Positions 1-8,192 of a stretch of 27,163 nucleotides of DNA are shown here, one piece after another. The translations under genes were made by a program, and so were the position numbers. Each line of letters starts with the position of its first letter. Position 1 is the stretch's first letter. The stretch lies in contig JAAYCC010000238.1 of NCBI GenBank assembly GCA_012729875.1, positions 1-27,163 of the forward strand, given 5' to 3'. The notes under the pieces are model-generated. The model worked only from the letters and a program-made list of their open reading frames with translations. It searched no databases and was not told the origin of the DNA. The stretch is from Clostridiales bacterium. Lineage in GTDB: Bacteria; Bacillota; Clostridia; Oscillospirales; Oscillospiraceae.

Positions 1-24
1 AGTATCTGTCTTGGAGAGTATTCA

Positions 25-507
25 ATGAAAAAATATCTCGAAATTGGGAAAATTATAAATACCCATGGTATTAAGGGCGAAGTCAAGATCGAGCCATGGA
101 CCGACGATGCTGAATTTTTGAAGAGATTTAAGCTTTTTTTTATCGAAGAAAAGCCCTATAGGCTTTTGTCCGCAAGGGTCCACAAGAGCTTTCTAATAGC
201 CTCCCTTGAGGGTGTGAGAGATGTCAACGAGGCTATGGTTTTAAAGAACAAAGTGATTAAGGGCGATCGTGAAGAAATTGAGCTTGAGGACGGACAGTTC
301 TTTATTCAGGACATAATCGGCGCGGCGGTTTTGGACGAGAGCGGAAAAGAACTGGGGAAAATTTCAGAGGTGCTCGATCTGCCTTCAAGCAACGTATATG
401 TCGTAAATGGTGACCGGGAAATTTTAATACCCGCAGTTCCGGAGTTTATTATAAAAACCGATATTGAGGCGGGCGCGGTGCTTGTTCGCCTTATTGACGG
501 GATGTGA
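25..507 (+). CDS. rimM: Ribosome maturation factor RimM
   Basis: RimM binds ribosomal protein S19 and assists maturation of the 3' domain of 16S rRNA in the 30S subunit. The 160-residue protein has the family's two parts: an N-terminal RimM beta-barrel (about residues 3-80, with the typical opening IGKIINTHGIKGEVKI) and a C-terminal PRC barrel (about 88-158). The ATG at 25 has GGAGAG a few bases upstream. trmD follows closely, the usual rimM-trmD pairing; the genes normally found before rimM (rpsP, a KH protein) would lie outside the window. Length is slightly shorter than the common 165-175 residues. Identification is secure. Confidence 0.97.
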   Translation: MKKYLEIGKIINTHGIKGEVKIEPWTDDAEFLKRFKLFFIEEKPYRLLSARVHKSFLIASLEGVRDVNEAMVLKNKVIKGDREEIELEDGQFFIQDIIGAAVLDESGKELGKISEVLDLPSSNVYVVNGDREILIPAVPEFIIKTDIEAGAVLVRLIDGM

Positions 508-568
508 GAATTTGGCGGAGTCCGATGAATTTAGAGAAAATGAGTATGCAGAGCGGAAAAAACCTCTG

Positions 569-1336
569 ATGCGTATTGACATAATGACTCTGTTCCCCGA
601 CTCAATGCGGGCTGTTCTTGGCGAGAGCATTTTGGGGAGAGCGGCGGCAAAGGATATAATTGAAATAAATTGTATCCAAATAAGAGATTTTACAGAGAAC
701 AAGCAGGGACAGGTGGACGACTACACCTACGGAGGAGGCTGGGGCTGTGTTATGATGGCACAGCCGCTCAAATCCTGTCTCGACTTTGTAAAGGATTGTG
801 CGCCTGACCGAAAGACGCGCGTCATTTATATGTCTCCTCAGGGCGAGACCTTTACACAGGAAAAGGCGCGCCGGCTGAAGGACGACTATGACCATCTTGT
901 ACTTGTCTGCGGGCACTATGAGGGCGTGGACGAGCGCTTTATCGAATCTTGTGTGGATGAGGAGGTATCCATTGGGGACTTCGTCCTCACAGGCGGCGAG
1001 ATCCCGGCAATGGCGGTGGCGGACTGTGTCTGCCGCATGATACCGGGCGTACTGTCCGACGAGGAGTGCTTCACCGGAGAGAGCCATTGGAACGGACTTC
1101 TCGAATACCCGCAGTATACCAGACCCGAGATTTGGGAGGGGATTGCGGTACCTGATGTTCTGAGGAGCGGACACCACGCGAATATCGCCAAATGGCGGCG
1201 CAAGCAATCGATGATCCGAACGATGAGACGCCGCCCGGATATGTTTGACAAACTAATTTTTAAGGAGAAATCTGATAAAAAGCTGCTGGCGGAGATTGAG
1301 AGAGAGACGGAGCTTACAGAGGGGGAAGAATTGTGA
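569..1336 (+). CDS. trmD: tRNA (guanine-N1)-methyltransferase TrmD
   Basis: TrmD makes m1G37 next to the anticodon, using S-adenosylmethionine, and prevents +1 frameshifting. Visible motifs are the family start MRIDIMTLFP, DDYTYGGGWG near residue 52, GHYEGVDERF and SIGDFVLTGGE, which form the trefoil-knot SAM site. I place the start at ATG 569 (255 residues) because the canonical TrmD N-terminus begins there. The reading frame is open further upstream, and a TTG at 512, just after the rimM stop, could add 19 residues without resemblance to the family. The stop overlaps the coaW GTG by 4 bases, which suggests translational coupling. No rplS follows, unlike the common rpsP-rimM-trmD-rplS layout. 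Confidence 0.96.
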   Translation: MRIDIMTLFPDSMRAVLGESILGRAAAKDIIEINCIQIRDFTENKQGQVDDYTYGGGWGCVMMAQPLKSCLDFVKDCAPDRKTRVIYMSPQGETFTQEKARRLKDDYDHLVLVCGHYEGVDERFIESCVDEEVSIGDFVLTGGEIPAMAVADCVCRMIPGVLSDEECFTGESHWNGLLEYPQYTRPEIWEGIAVPDVLRSGHHANIAKWRRKQSMIRTMRRRPDMFDKLIFKEKSDKKLLAEIERETELTEGEEL

Positions 1337-2142
1337 TCGTCGGAATAGACCTCGGCGCCTCTGCGCTTAAGATAGTTGGGATCGAAAGAAATAGGGTGCT
1401 TTTTACACACGCCGAGAGCGGCCGAAAAACGGAAGTCGGAGTTACCCTCGGCAACGTGCTTTCTCAGAATGGTTATCGCAGTGCGGATGTTGAAACAGTG
1501 GCGCTCACAGGCGTAGGCGCCGAAAAATGTGTTGTCGGAAAAGGATATAGCAATGTCGTCACTGTGTCTGAAATTGAGGCTACAGGCGAAGGCGGTACAT
1601 ATCTTGCGGGGATAGACAGCGCAGTTATCGTCAGCCTCGGGACAGGGACTGCCATTGTACTCGCAAAGGACGGTGAGTACACCCATATAGGGGGAAGCGG
1701 CGTCGGCAGCGGCACTGTACGCGGTCTGGCGAAGAGAATGATGGGAATTACCGATCTTCCGGAATACTTCTCCCTGGCAGAGAAGGGTGACAGATCTAAA
1801 GTTGATTTGCAGATAAGAGATTTATTCTCTGGAATGGATACTTTACCCCTCGACCTGACAGCGTCCAACTTTGCAAAATCCAGCGAGGAGGCTGCGGATG
1901 AGGATTGGGCTGCGGCTATAATTAATATGGCTCTTGAGGTTGCGGGTTCACATGCTGCGCTTGCCTGCAGCGGCTTCGGTGTGGATACAGTTGTGATAAC
2001 GGGAGGACTGTCCCAGACTGCCGCCGCCGCCAAGTGCTACGCAGGGTTTGACAGACTTTACCCACAGCATTTTATCATTCCGAAGTATTCGGCATTTGCG
2101 ACCGCCATCGGCGCGGTCAGGAGGGCAGAATTTGGAGCATAG
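1333..2142 (+). CDS. coaW: Type II (CoaW/PanK-II) pantothenate kinase
   Basis: This predicted kinase phosphorylates pantothenate in the first step of CoA synthesis. It has the ASKHA-fold landmarks of the Staphylococcus-type CoaW: phosphate-1 motif GIDLGAS (4-10), a Glu in VSEIEATG (E80, candidate catalytic base), SLGTGTAIV (101-109) and the Gly-rich HIGGSGVGSGT (118-128). Length 269 is normal for the bacterial type II enzyme. Translation starts at GTG 1333 after GGGGGAAG, with a GTGA overlap with trmD. Its end overlaps the next gene by 11 bases, so trmD, coaW and the GNAT gene are likely one message. Type II kinases from S. aureus are known to be poorly inhibited by CoA; whether that applies here is not visible. 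Confidence 0.92.
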   Translation: MIVGIDLGASALKIVGIERNRVLFTHAESGRKTEVGVTLGNVLSQNGYRSADVETVALTGVGAEKCVVGKGYSNVVTVSEIEATGEGGTYLAGIDSAVIVSLGTGTAIVLAKDGEYTHIGGSGVGSGTVRGLAKRMMGITDLPEYFSLAEKGDRSKVDLQIRDLFSGMDTLPLDLTASNFAKSSEEAADEDWAAAIINMALEVAGSHAALACSGFGVDTVVITGGLSQTAAAAKCYAGFDRLYPQHFIIPKYSAFATAIGAVRRAEFGA

Positions 2143-2656
2143 ACTTGCACAGCCGTCCGATTTGGACGAGATATTGGAAGTAATCGCGGATGCCCGTGCA
2201 TTTTTGAGGGCCAACGGCATAAACCAGTGGCAGAATGGGCAGCCGGGCAGGGAAACTTTTACTGGAGATATTAATAACGGCAACTGCCACGTTTTTATGG
2301 ACGGCAGTAAAATCGTCGGAGTTATCTCCGTTTTTCTGGAGAATGACCCCTTTTACGAAGTTGTCTACGACGGGAAATGGCTCACGAGCGACACGCCATA
2401 TGCGGTATTTCACCGCGTTGCGGTCAGGGGAGAGTATCGCGGTAATGGAATTTCCGCACAGATGTTATCCTTTACTGAGAACTATGCCCGCAAAAACGGT
2501 TTTAAAAGTATACGCGGTGACACGCACCGTGACAACAGGGCCATGCGCCGTCTGCTCGAAAAGTGCGGCTATATACACTGTGGTACTATTCACATGAACG
2601 AGCCTGCCCCGGGAGACATAGAGCGTGTGTGCTACGAAAAGATAGTCGAGGATTAG
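2132..2656 (+). CDS. GNAT-family N-acetyltransferase, substrate unknown
   Basis: This is a 174-residue acetyl-CoA-dependent acyltransferase of the GNAT superfamily. The acetyl-CoA-binding motif A is seen at about 94-113 (HRVAVRGEYRGNGISAQML, with R-x-x-G-x-G/A), and the following helix and strand (NRAMRRLLEKCGYIHCG) match motif B. I chose TTG 2132 as the start because a perfect AGGAGG lies at 2119-2124, seven bases before it, and because it begins the GNAT homology; the frame stays open upstream inside coaW. It overlaps coaW and ends one base before rsmA, so it sits inside an operon of RNA modification and CoA genes. The substrate (small molecule, or a protein/tRNA amine) cannot be told from the sequence. 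Confidence 0.88.
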   Translation: MEHRLAQPSDLDEILEVIADARAFLRANGINQWQNGQPGRETFTGDINNGNCHVFMDGSKIVGVISVFLENDPFYEVVYDGKWLTSDTPYAVFHRVAVRGEYRGNGISAQMLSFTENYARKNGFKSIRGDTHRDNRAMRRLLEKCGYIHCGTIHMNEPAPGDIERVCYEKIVED

Positions 2657-2657
2657 G

Positions 2658-3515
2658 ATGGATCTTTGCAGTATTAAACAAATTAAGGAGCTGCTGTCCC
2701 GAAACGGCTTTCGTTTTTCAAAGTCAATGGGACAGAACTTCTTGACTGCCTCCTGGGTGCCGGAACGCATAGCGGAGAATGCGGGACTTGACGCTCAGAC
2801 CGGAGTTCTTGAGATCGGACCGGGCATAGGCTGTCTGACCGTGCAGCTCGCAGAGCGTGCGGGTAAGGTCCTGTGCGTGGAGCTGGACAATGCGCTGCAG
2901 CCGGTTCTGGGGGAGACACTCGCCGAATACGGCAATACTGAGGTCGTATATGGCGACGCGCTGAGAATGGATCTGGCCGAACTGACCGGGCAGAAGCTTG
3001 CGGGACTGCGTCCCGTGGTCTGCGCGAACATACCATACAACATAACCAGCCCCCTAATCTCTGCGCTTATTGACTCGGGCTGTTTTGTGGATATGATACT
3101 GATGGTGCAGAAAGAAGTGGCTAAGCGTATTTGCGCGCAGGCGGGAGAGGGCGACTACGGCGCCTTTTCGGTATATGTCGGTTGGCATGCACAGACAGAG
3201 ATATTGTTCGATGTACCGCCGGGCTGCTTTATACCACAGCCTAAGGTGACGTCCAGCGTAATAAGGCTCACACCACGAAGGCATCCGCCCGCCGAGCTGG
3301 AAGACGAAAAGCTGTTCTTCCGCGTTGTGCGCGCCGCTTTCCTTCAGCGGCGAAAGACTCTTGTTAACGCCTTGACCGCCGGACTTGGGGGATATTCCAA
3401 AGACGATATAAAGCAGGTAATTATCTCCTGCGGATATGATGAGCGTATTCGCGGTGAAACTCTGGATATTCCGGGTTTTGCAAAGGTCGCAAATACCTTG
3501 GCGGCGCTGGGATAA
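2658..3515 (+). CDS. rsmA: 16S rRNA (adenine1518-N6/adenine1519-N6)-dimethyltransferase RsmA (KsgA)
   Basis: RsmA dimethylates the two adjacent adenines in helix 45 of 16S rRNA late in 30S assembly. Seen are the family opening FSKSMGQNFL (20-29), SAM motif I EIGPGIGCLT (52-61), an acidic motif II ending VELD (74-77), and catalytic motif IV NIPYNITSPLI (124-134). The C-terminal helical domain is complete; 285 residues is normal. The start is one base after the GNAT stop with GAGGA-like sequence upstream, so translation is probably coupled. With rimM and trmD this makes three translation-apparatus genes in the run. Confidence 0.97.
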   Translation: MDLCSIKQIKELLSRNGFRFSKSMGQNFLTASWVPERIAENAGLDAQTGVLEIGPGIGCLTVQLAERAGKVLCVELDNALQPVLGETLAEYGNTEVVYGDALRMDLAELTGQKLAGLRPVVCANIPYNITSPLISALIDSGCFVDMILMVQKEVAKRICAQAGEGDYGAFSVYVGWHAQTEILFDVPPGCFIPQPKVTSSVIRLTPRRHPPAELEDEKLFFRVVRAAFLQRRKTLVNALTAGLGGYSKDDIKQVIISCGYDERIRGETLDIPGFAKVANTLAALG

Positions 3516-3525
3516 TAACATCAGC

Positions 3526-3553
3526 TTGCTTTTTCGCTTTAACGTGATATACT
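3526..3553 (+). promoter_or_regulatory. Predicted SigA promoter for proBA
   Basis: A -35-like TTGCTT (3526-3531) and a -10 TATACT (3548-3553) are separated by 16 bases. The -10 is preceded by TGA, which makes it an extended -10 (TGn). A second TATAAT lies at 3558-3563 without a clear -35. No terminator is visible between rsmA and proB, so some read-through from rsmA is possible. Confidence 0.55.
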
Positions 3554-3587
3554 TTATTATAATAGCTAAGAAGCAAGGTAACAGAAT

Positions 3588-4397
3588 ATGGAAAACAAGA
3601 ACATACAGAAGAGAATAGTTGTAAAGGTTGGAACTTCGACTCTCACCCACGAGGGGGGAACGCTCAATTTCCGCAGCTTTGACGCGCTGGCACGTGTACT
3701 TTCCGATATACAAAACTGCGGTGCGGAGGTCGTTCTGGTGTCCTCCGGTGCAATCGCCGTCGGCGCGCATAAGCTGATGATGAAGGAACGCCCCAAAGAG
3801 ATGCGTTTCAAGCAGGCGGCGGCCGCCGTAGGTCAGTGTGAGCTGATGCACCTCTATGACAAGTTTTTCGGCGACTACGGCAAGACCGTGGCCCAAATCC
3901 TTCTCACCGGTGACGATATTGAGCTGCCCGAGAAAAAGCAGAACCTCATAAACACCTTTAATGCTCTGCTGGAGATGGGTATAATCCCGATAGTCAACGA
4001 GAACGACTCCGTAAGCTATACGGAGATAGAATCCGAGCACAAGATATTCGGCGACAACGACACGCTGTCCGCTGTGGTGGCCGTGCTCTGTAACGCCGAT
4101 ATGCTTGTGCTGCTCACCGATATAGACGGCCTTTTTGACGCCAATCCGCATGAAAATCCAGACGCCAGACTAATACGTGAGGTGCGCGTCATCGACGAAG
4201 AGATCCGCTCTCTTGCGGGAGGGTCGGACAGTTCGGTCGGTACCGGCGGCATGATAACCAAGCTGCAGGCTGCGGAGCTTGCTACGAAAAACGGAATAGA
4301 TATGATAATCGCCAATGGAGCTACTCCGGAGCTTCTCTATGATATAGTGGAAGAGAGGCCAACAGGAACCATCTTTGTGGCCAGAAAGGGCAGGTGA
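3588..4397 (+). CDS. proB: Glutamate 5-kinase ProB (short form without PUA domain)
   Basis: ProB phosphorylates L-glutamate to gamma-glutamyl phosphate, the first and usually proline-inhibited step of proline synthesis. The amino-acid-kinase fold is complete: VVKVGTSTLT near the N-terminus, VSSGAIAVGAHK, IPIVNENDSVS, FGDNDTLSA, LLTDIDGLF and GTGGMITKLQAA. The protein stops at 269 residues, so the C-terminal PUA domain of the E. coli-type enzyme (about 367 residues) is absent, as in many Firmicutes. ATG 3588 follows an AAGG-type site. Its stop overlaps a GTG in the proA frame, and the two enzymes are expected to act together to channel the labile intermediate. Confidence 0.96.
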   Translation: MENKNIQKRIVVKVGTSTLTHEGGTLNFRSFDALARVLSDIQNCGAEVVLVSSGAIAVGAHKLMMKERPKEMRFKQAAAAVGQCELMHLYDKFFGDYGKTVAQILLTGDDIELPEKKQNLINTFNALLEMGIIPIVNENDSVSYTEIESEHKIFGDNDTLSAVVAVLCNADMLVLLTDIDGLFDANPHENPDARLIREVRVIDEEIRSLAGGSDSSVGTGGMITKLQAAELATKNGIDMIIANGATPELLYDIVEERPTGTIFVARKGR

Positions 4398-4399
4398 CT

Positions 4400-5647
4400 A
4401 TGACAGAGCTTGAAAAAATGGGCGCTGCGGCAAAATCAGCCTCACGACAGCTTGCCGTTGCCGGTACCGCGAGAAAAAACCAAGCGCTGGCGGAGATCCG
4501 TCGGGCACTTTTGGAAAATGAAAAGATTATTCTTGCAGCCAATGCCGAGGATATGGCAAACGCGGAGAAAAATGGCCTCAAGAGTGCGTTTATGGACAGA
4601 CTCCTGCTCACACATGAGCGTATAGACGCAATTGCAGGAGGAGTGGCCGAGGTCGAAGCTCTGCCCGATCCCATCGGGGAGGTCATCTCTATGGCGGACA
4701 GACCCAGCGGTCTGACCATTGGAAAAAAACGTGTGCCCCTCGGCGTCATAGGTATTATATTTGAGTCGCGCCCTAACGTAACTGTAGACGCGGCCGTACT
4801 TTGCCTTAAATCCGGAAATGCCTGTATACTTCGTGGAGGTAAAGAGGCGATCAGATCAAACACGGCGATGGTCGAAGTCATGCGAGGCGCCCTGAAAAGT
4901 TCGGGTATGGATGAGAACTGCATCTGCCTTGTTCGCGATACCTCGCGCGACAGCGCAAACGAGATGATGGGGCTGCGCGGCTATATAGATGTTCTTATTC
5001 CCAGAGGCGGCGCAGGGCTCATCAACGCGGTGGTACAGAATTCGCGAGTGCCTGTTATAGAGACTGGAAAGGGCAACTGCCACGCCTATGTAGACAGCTC
5101 CGCCGATATTGAGATGGCGGTGAATATCGTTGAAAATGCCAAGTGCTCAAGGCCCTCGGTATGCAACGCCATTGAGACCCTTCTGGTAGATGAGAAGGTT
5201 GCGGAAAGGTTTTTGCCTATGGTGCTGCCCCGACTTCTGAAACACGGAGTGGAGCTCCGGTGTGACGAGAAGGCCCTTGAAATACTTGGGGCAGCAGCGG
5301 TACCCGCCTCGGAGGAAGACTGGGAGACCGAGTATGACGATAATATCCTCGCAATCAGAACAGTAGCGGGTATAGACGAGGCTATGGCGCACATCGCCCG
5401 CTACGGGACCGGCCACTCGGAGGCCATCATAACAAGCGACTATACCCGGGCACAGCGCTTTCTTAACGAGGTGGATGCGGCGGCGGTCTATGTCAACGCC
5501 TCGACCCGCTTTACTGACGGCAGGGAGTTTGGTCTTGGAGCGGAGATAGGTATTTCCACGCAGAAAATGCATGCGCGCGGCCCGATGGGTATGCGCGAGC
5601 TGACAAGCTGCAAGTATGTGGTCTATGGAAACGGTCAGGTCAGATAG
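4400..5647 (+). CDS. proA: Glutamate-5-semialdehyde dehydrogenase (gamma-glutamyl phosphate reductase) ProA
   Basis: ProA reduces gamma-glutamyl phosphate to glutamate semialdehyde with NADPH. It belongs to the aldehyde dehydrogenase superfamily. Visible are GVIGIIFESRPNVT (about 115-128), LRGGKEAIRSN, the IETGKGNCH strand and the catalytic Cys in SRPSVCNAIET (C255 from this start). ATG 4400 is preferred over the GTG at 4394 because AAAGGG (4385-4390) is nine bases from the ATG and only three from the GTG; the GTG would add two residues. About 415 residues is standard. proBA ends at a strong terminator, and osmolyte import genes follow. Confidence 0.96.
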   Translation: MTELEKMGAAAKSASRQLAVAGTARKNQALAEIRRALLENEKIILAANAEDMANAEKNGLKSAFMDRLLLTHERIDAIAGGVAEVEALPDPIGEVISMADRPSGLTIGKKRVPLGVIGIIFESRPNVTVDAAVLCLKSGNACILRGGKEAIRSNTAMVEVMRGALKSSGMDENCICLVRDTSRDSANEMMGLRGYIDVLIPRGGAGLINAVVQNSRVPVIETGKGNCHAYVDSSADIEMAVNIVENAKCSRPSVCNAIETLLVDEKVAERFLPMVLPRLLKHGVELRCDEKALEILGAAAVPASEEDWETEYDDNILAIRTVAGIDEAMAHIARYGTGHSEAIITSDYTRAQRFLNEVDAAAVYVNASTRFTDGREFGLGAEIGISTQKMHARGPMGMRELTSCKYVVYGNGQVR

Positions 5648-5671
5648 GTTGACATAATTTATTTGGATTAA

Positions 5672-5700
5672 CCCCGAAAGGACTCCTTTCGGGGCGTTTT
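5672..5700 (+). terminator. Intrinsic terminator after proA
   Basis: A perfect 10-bp stem, CCCCGAAAGG (5672-5681) with CCTTTCGGGG (5685-5694), has a 3-base loop and is followed by CGTTTTTTAT. It separates proBA from the busR-opu operon. Confidence 0.95.
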
Positions 5701-5721
5701 TTATAAAAAACTGACATATTA

Positions 5722-5750
5722 TTGACAATCAGGAGTTGTTAGTTTATAAT
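5722..5750 (+). promoter_or_regulatory. Consensus SigA promoter of the regulator-osmolyte transporter operon
   Basis: Both hexamers match the consensus exactly: TTGACA (5722-5727) and TATAAT (5745-5750) with a 17-base spacer. It is the strongest-looking promoter in the window. The first gene starts at 5774 after AGGAGAGG (5761-5768). A promoter this good normally needs a repressor, and the adjacent palindrome together with the first gene (a GntR regulator) supplies a candidate. Confidence 0.92.
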
Positions 5751-5755
5751 AACTC
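5733..5755. promoter_or_regulatory. Candidate operator palindrome over the -10 element
   Basis: Half-sites GAGTTGTTA (5733-5741) and TAATAACTC (5747-5755) are inverted repeats with one mismatch in nine, around a 5-base centre. The palindrome covers the end of the spacer, the whole -10 hexamer and the start region, so a bound dimer would block RNA polymerase. The GntR-type protein encoded just downstream is the obvious candidate ligand; this is inference. Confidence 0.6.
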
Positions 5756-5773
5756 TAAAAAGGAGAGGTAAAA

Positions 5774-6427
5774 ATGTGCGCTGCCCGAGAAAAATCGAAT
5801 TCCCCGGTATACTTTCAGATTGCCCGAGACATAGCTAAACGCATAGCCGCTGGAGATTTTACTGTGGGCGAAAGGATAAGCGGACGCTCTGTGATGTCCT
5901 CGGAATACGGGGTCTCGCCCGAAACCATCAGGAGGGCGTTCCATCTTCTGGAGGATAATAATGTAATCGAGGTCCGCCCTCAGAGCGGTGCTTACGTTCT
6001 CTCAGCCGAGAGTGCGAAACTCTATCTGTCACAGACGGCGGACACTGTGAGCGGCAGGGAGCTTCAGGACCGTCTCAACAGTCTTATTTCCGAGCAGATG
6101 CGTGTATCAAAAGAGCTGACCGAAGTGACGGCGATCATTGCAAAAAAGCAGGTTTTGCTTTTTTCGGCGGCGGAACAGGGCTTTGGTCTGGGCGAGGTTA
6201 CAATCAGAGAGGCCTCGTGGGTGATCGGCAAAACTATAGGTAAATTGGCATTCTGGCAGGCTACGGGCGCCACAGTAGTTGCGATCAGAAGAGCGGGCGA
6301 GATGATTATTTCTCCGGGACCATATGCGGATCTCCGTATTGGCGACTGCTTGATATACGTTCTTAATAAGGATGCTGAGGGCAGCGTGGAGGAATTTATC
6401 AACCGTCCCTGCGCAGACAAGGAGTAA
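5774..6427 (+). CDS. busR: GntR-type regulator with C-terminal RCK_C (TrkA-C) domain, BusR-like
   Basis: The 217-residue protein has a GntR winged helix-turn-helix (about 9-78, with SPVYFQIARDIAKRI, SPETIRRAFHLLE and VRPQSGAYV), a helical, probably coiled-coil linker (about 81-130), and a C-terminal RCK_C domain (about 138-200, with IGKTIGKLAFWQATGATVVA and IRRAGEMIISPGP). This architecture is that of BusR, the streptococcal/lactococcal repressor of the busAB betaine transporter, whose RCK_C domain binds cyclic di-AMP. It is the first gene of an operon that encodes an osmolyte importer, which fits that role and suggests autoregulation. Ligand and target are inferred from domain order and context, not shown. 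The next gene's AAGGAG site lies inside its last codons. Confidence 0.85.
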   Translation: MCAAREKSNSPVYFQIARDIAKRIAAGDFTVGERISGRSVMSSEYGVSPETIRRAFHLLEDNNVIEVRPQSGAYVLSAESAKLYLSQTADTVSGRELQDRLNSLISEQMRVSKELTEVTAIIAKKQVLLFSAAEQGFGLGEVTIREASWVIGKTIGKLAFWQATGATVVAIRRAGEMIISPGPYADLRIGDCLIYVLNKDAEGSVEEFINRPCADKE

Positions 6428-6435
6428 GTAAGCTA

Positions 6436-7554
6436 ATGATTAAATTTGAACATGTTTCGAAGAAATTCGGCAAGAAGCAGGTTTTGGACGACATGAACTT
6501 TGAGATACCAGACGGTCAGTTCGTGGTGCTCATAGGTCTGTCCGGCTGCGGCAAAACAACTACGCTTAAGATGATAAATCGCCTTATAGAGCCGGACGAG
6601 GGGAGAATATACATTGACGGCAAAGACATCGAAAAGGTCGATAAAGTAGAGCTCAGACGCCAGATCGGCTATGTTATTCAGCAAATCGGCCTGTTTCCAA
6701 ACATGACCGTAGCAGAGAACATATGTGTTGTGCCGAAGCTGCTGAAATACGACAAGGAAAGTCGTGACAGGATAGTACATGAGATGCTTGACATGGTAAA
6801 TATGCCATATGATGAATATGCGCACAAGTATCCTTCCGAGATGTCCGGAGGTCAGCAGCAGAGAATAGGTGTCTTAAGAGCGTTTGCGGCCTCACCTCCG
6901 ATTGTTCTTATGGACGAGCCCTTCGGGGCGCTTGACCCTATGACCCGTGAGACTCTGCAGGACGAGATAAAGAAGCTGCAGAAGAAGCTGAACAAAACTA
7001 TCGTTTTTGTCACGCACGACATGGGTGAGGCGCTAAAGCTGGCAGATACCATTATATTCATGGAGGACGGTAAAATTGTCCAGATGGCTCCGCCGGAGAC
7101 TATGCTTGAAAATCCCGCTAACGACAATATACGCAGATTTCTCGGCAAGCACATGAACGACGACGCTGTGACGCTGACGGTTGAGGACTTTATGCGAACC
7201 AATATCATAACCGTGGACAAGCACCGCGGTGTTAGGGAATGTACCGAGAGGATGGCGCGCACAGGGGTTGATACGCTGCTGGTAGTAGATGAAAGCGACA
7301 AATATATCGGAACGGTATCTATAAAAGATATCAGGCTCCGCGGAAAGAACGAGAAGCTGATTGAGGCGCTTATCACCGACAATGCGAAAACCGTGCGCAG
7401 AGACGGTGATGCGCATGAATGCTTTGACCATCTGTTAAACTCCGGCGACAACTATGTGGTTGTTTTGAACAACGATGATACCATCGCCGGAATAGTCACT
7501 AAAAACAGTATGGCGAAAGCGCTGTCCGACACACTCTGGGGTGATGAGCGATGA
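6436..7554 (+). CDS. opuCA: Osmoprotectant (betaine/carnitine/choline-type) ABC importer ATPase with tandem CBS domains
   Basis: This is the ATP-hydrolysing subunit of an OpuC/OpuA-type osmolyte importer, 372 residues. Visible: Walker A GLSGCGKT (34-41), Q-loop near IQQIGLFP, signature MSGGQQQR (136-143), Walker B IVLMDE (156-161) and switch His in VTHD (H194). Two CBS motifs follow, at about 250-300 and 308-362. In Listeria OpuCA the CBS pair binds cyclic di-AMP and inhibits uptake, so import here may be controlled both at transcription (BusR-like protein) and at the transporter. The start ATG 6436 follows AAGGAG at 6419-6424. The stop overlaps the first permease as ATGA. Confidence 0.93.
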   Translation: MIKFEHVSKKFGKKQVLDDMNFEIPDGQFVVLIGLSGCGKTTTLKMINRLIEPDEGRIYIDGKDIEKVDKVELRRQIGYVIQQIGLFPNMTVAENICVVPKLLKYDKESRDRIVHEMLDMVNMPYDEYAHKYPSEMSGGQQQRIGVLRAFAASPPIVLMDEPFGALDPMTRETLQDEIKKLQKKLNKTIVFVTHDMGEALKLADTIIFMEDGKIVQMAPPETMLENPANDNIRRFLGKHMNDDAVTLTVEDFMRTNIITVDKHRGVRECTERMARTGVDTLLVVDESDKYIGTVSIKDIRLRGKNEKLIEALITDNAKTVRRDGDAHECFDHLLNSGDNYVVVLNNDDTIAGIVTKNSMAKALSDTLWGDER

Positions 7555-8192
7555 CAAAATTTTTTGAGATATACGGCCAGATGCTGCTGCGTGCGATAAT
7601 TACGCATTTGGAATATGTGGCCATATCTGTGTCCGTAGGCTTTGTAATCGGTCTTGCTCTGGGTATTTTACTCTCCCGCATACCGAAATGGTCTACATTC
7701 ATAATGCCGCTTGTGTCAATTTTTCAGACGATACCCGGCATCGTTTTCATCGGAGTGCTGTTTTTATATCTGGGTATGAAACCCATAACGGTTATCATAG
7801 CTCTTTCGGTCTACGCCATGTTCCCGGTGCTGAAAAACACATACACAGGAATCCTGGAGGTGGACGAGGGACTGAAGGAGGCGGCAAAAGGCTGCGGAAT
7901 GTCACAGTTTCAGTCGCTGTTCAGAGTTGAACTTCCTCTGGCGTTTCCCAATGTCATTGCCGGGCTCCGCCTGGCAACCATATATACGGTCAGCTGGGCA
8001 GTGCTGGCGGCTATGATAGGTCTTGGCGGACTGGGTGATTTTATCTATCAGGGTGTTAGTGCAAACGACAACACGCTGATAATAGCGGGTGCTATCCCCG
8101 CGGCTGTCATTGCGGTGGCTCTGGGCGCTCTTATTGACAGATTGCAAAAACTTGTCACGCCCCGCGGCATGAGAAGGGGGGCGGCGCAATGA
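7551..8192 (+). CDS. opuCB: Osmoprotectant ABC importer permease, first copy
   Basis: A 213-residue integral membrane protein of the binding-protein-dependent transport permease family (BPD_transp_1). It has about five or six membrane segments and the cytoplasmic EAA-type loop EAAKGCGMSQFQSLFRVELP (about 106-125) that docks on the ATPase. The GLGGLGDFIYQGV stretch near the end is characteristic of OpuC-type permeases. It overlaps the ATPase gene by 4 bases (ATGA) and the second permease by 4 bases, so the subunits are translated as a coupled set. Substrate choice rests with the binding protein. Confidence 0.92.
   Translation: MTKFFEIYGQMLLRAIITHLEYVAISVSVGFVIGLALGILLSRIPKWSTFIMPLVSIFQTIPGIVFIGVLFLYLGMKPITVIIALSVYAMFPVLKNTYTGILEVDEGLKEAAKGCGMSQFQSLFRVELPLAFPNVIAGLRLATIYTVSWAVLAAMIGLGGLGDFIYQGVSANDNTLIIAGAIPAAVIAVALGALIDRLQKLVTPRGMRRGAAQ

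Noticed and set aside
3054..4151. Open frame of 365 codons on the - strand opposite rsmA/proB
   Set aside because: It is antisense to two certain enzymes, has no recognisable domain or ribosome site, and spans the rsmA-proB promoter.
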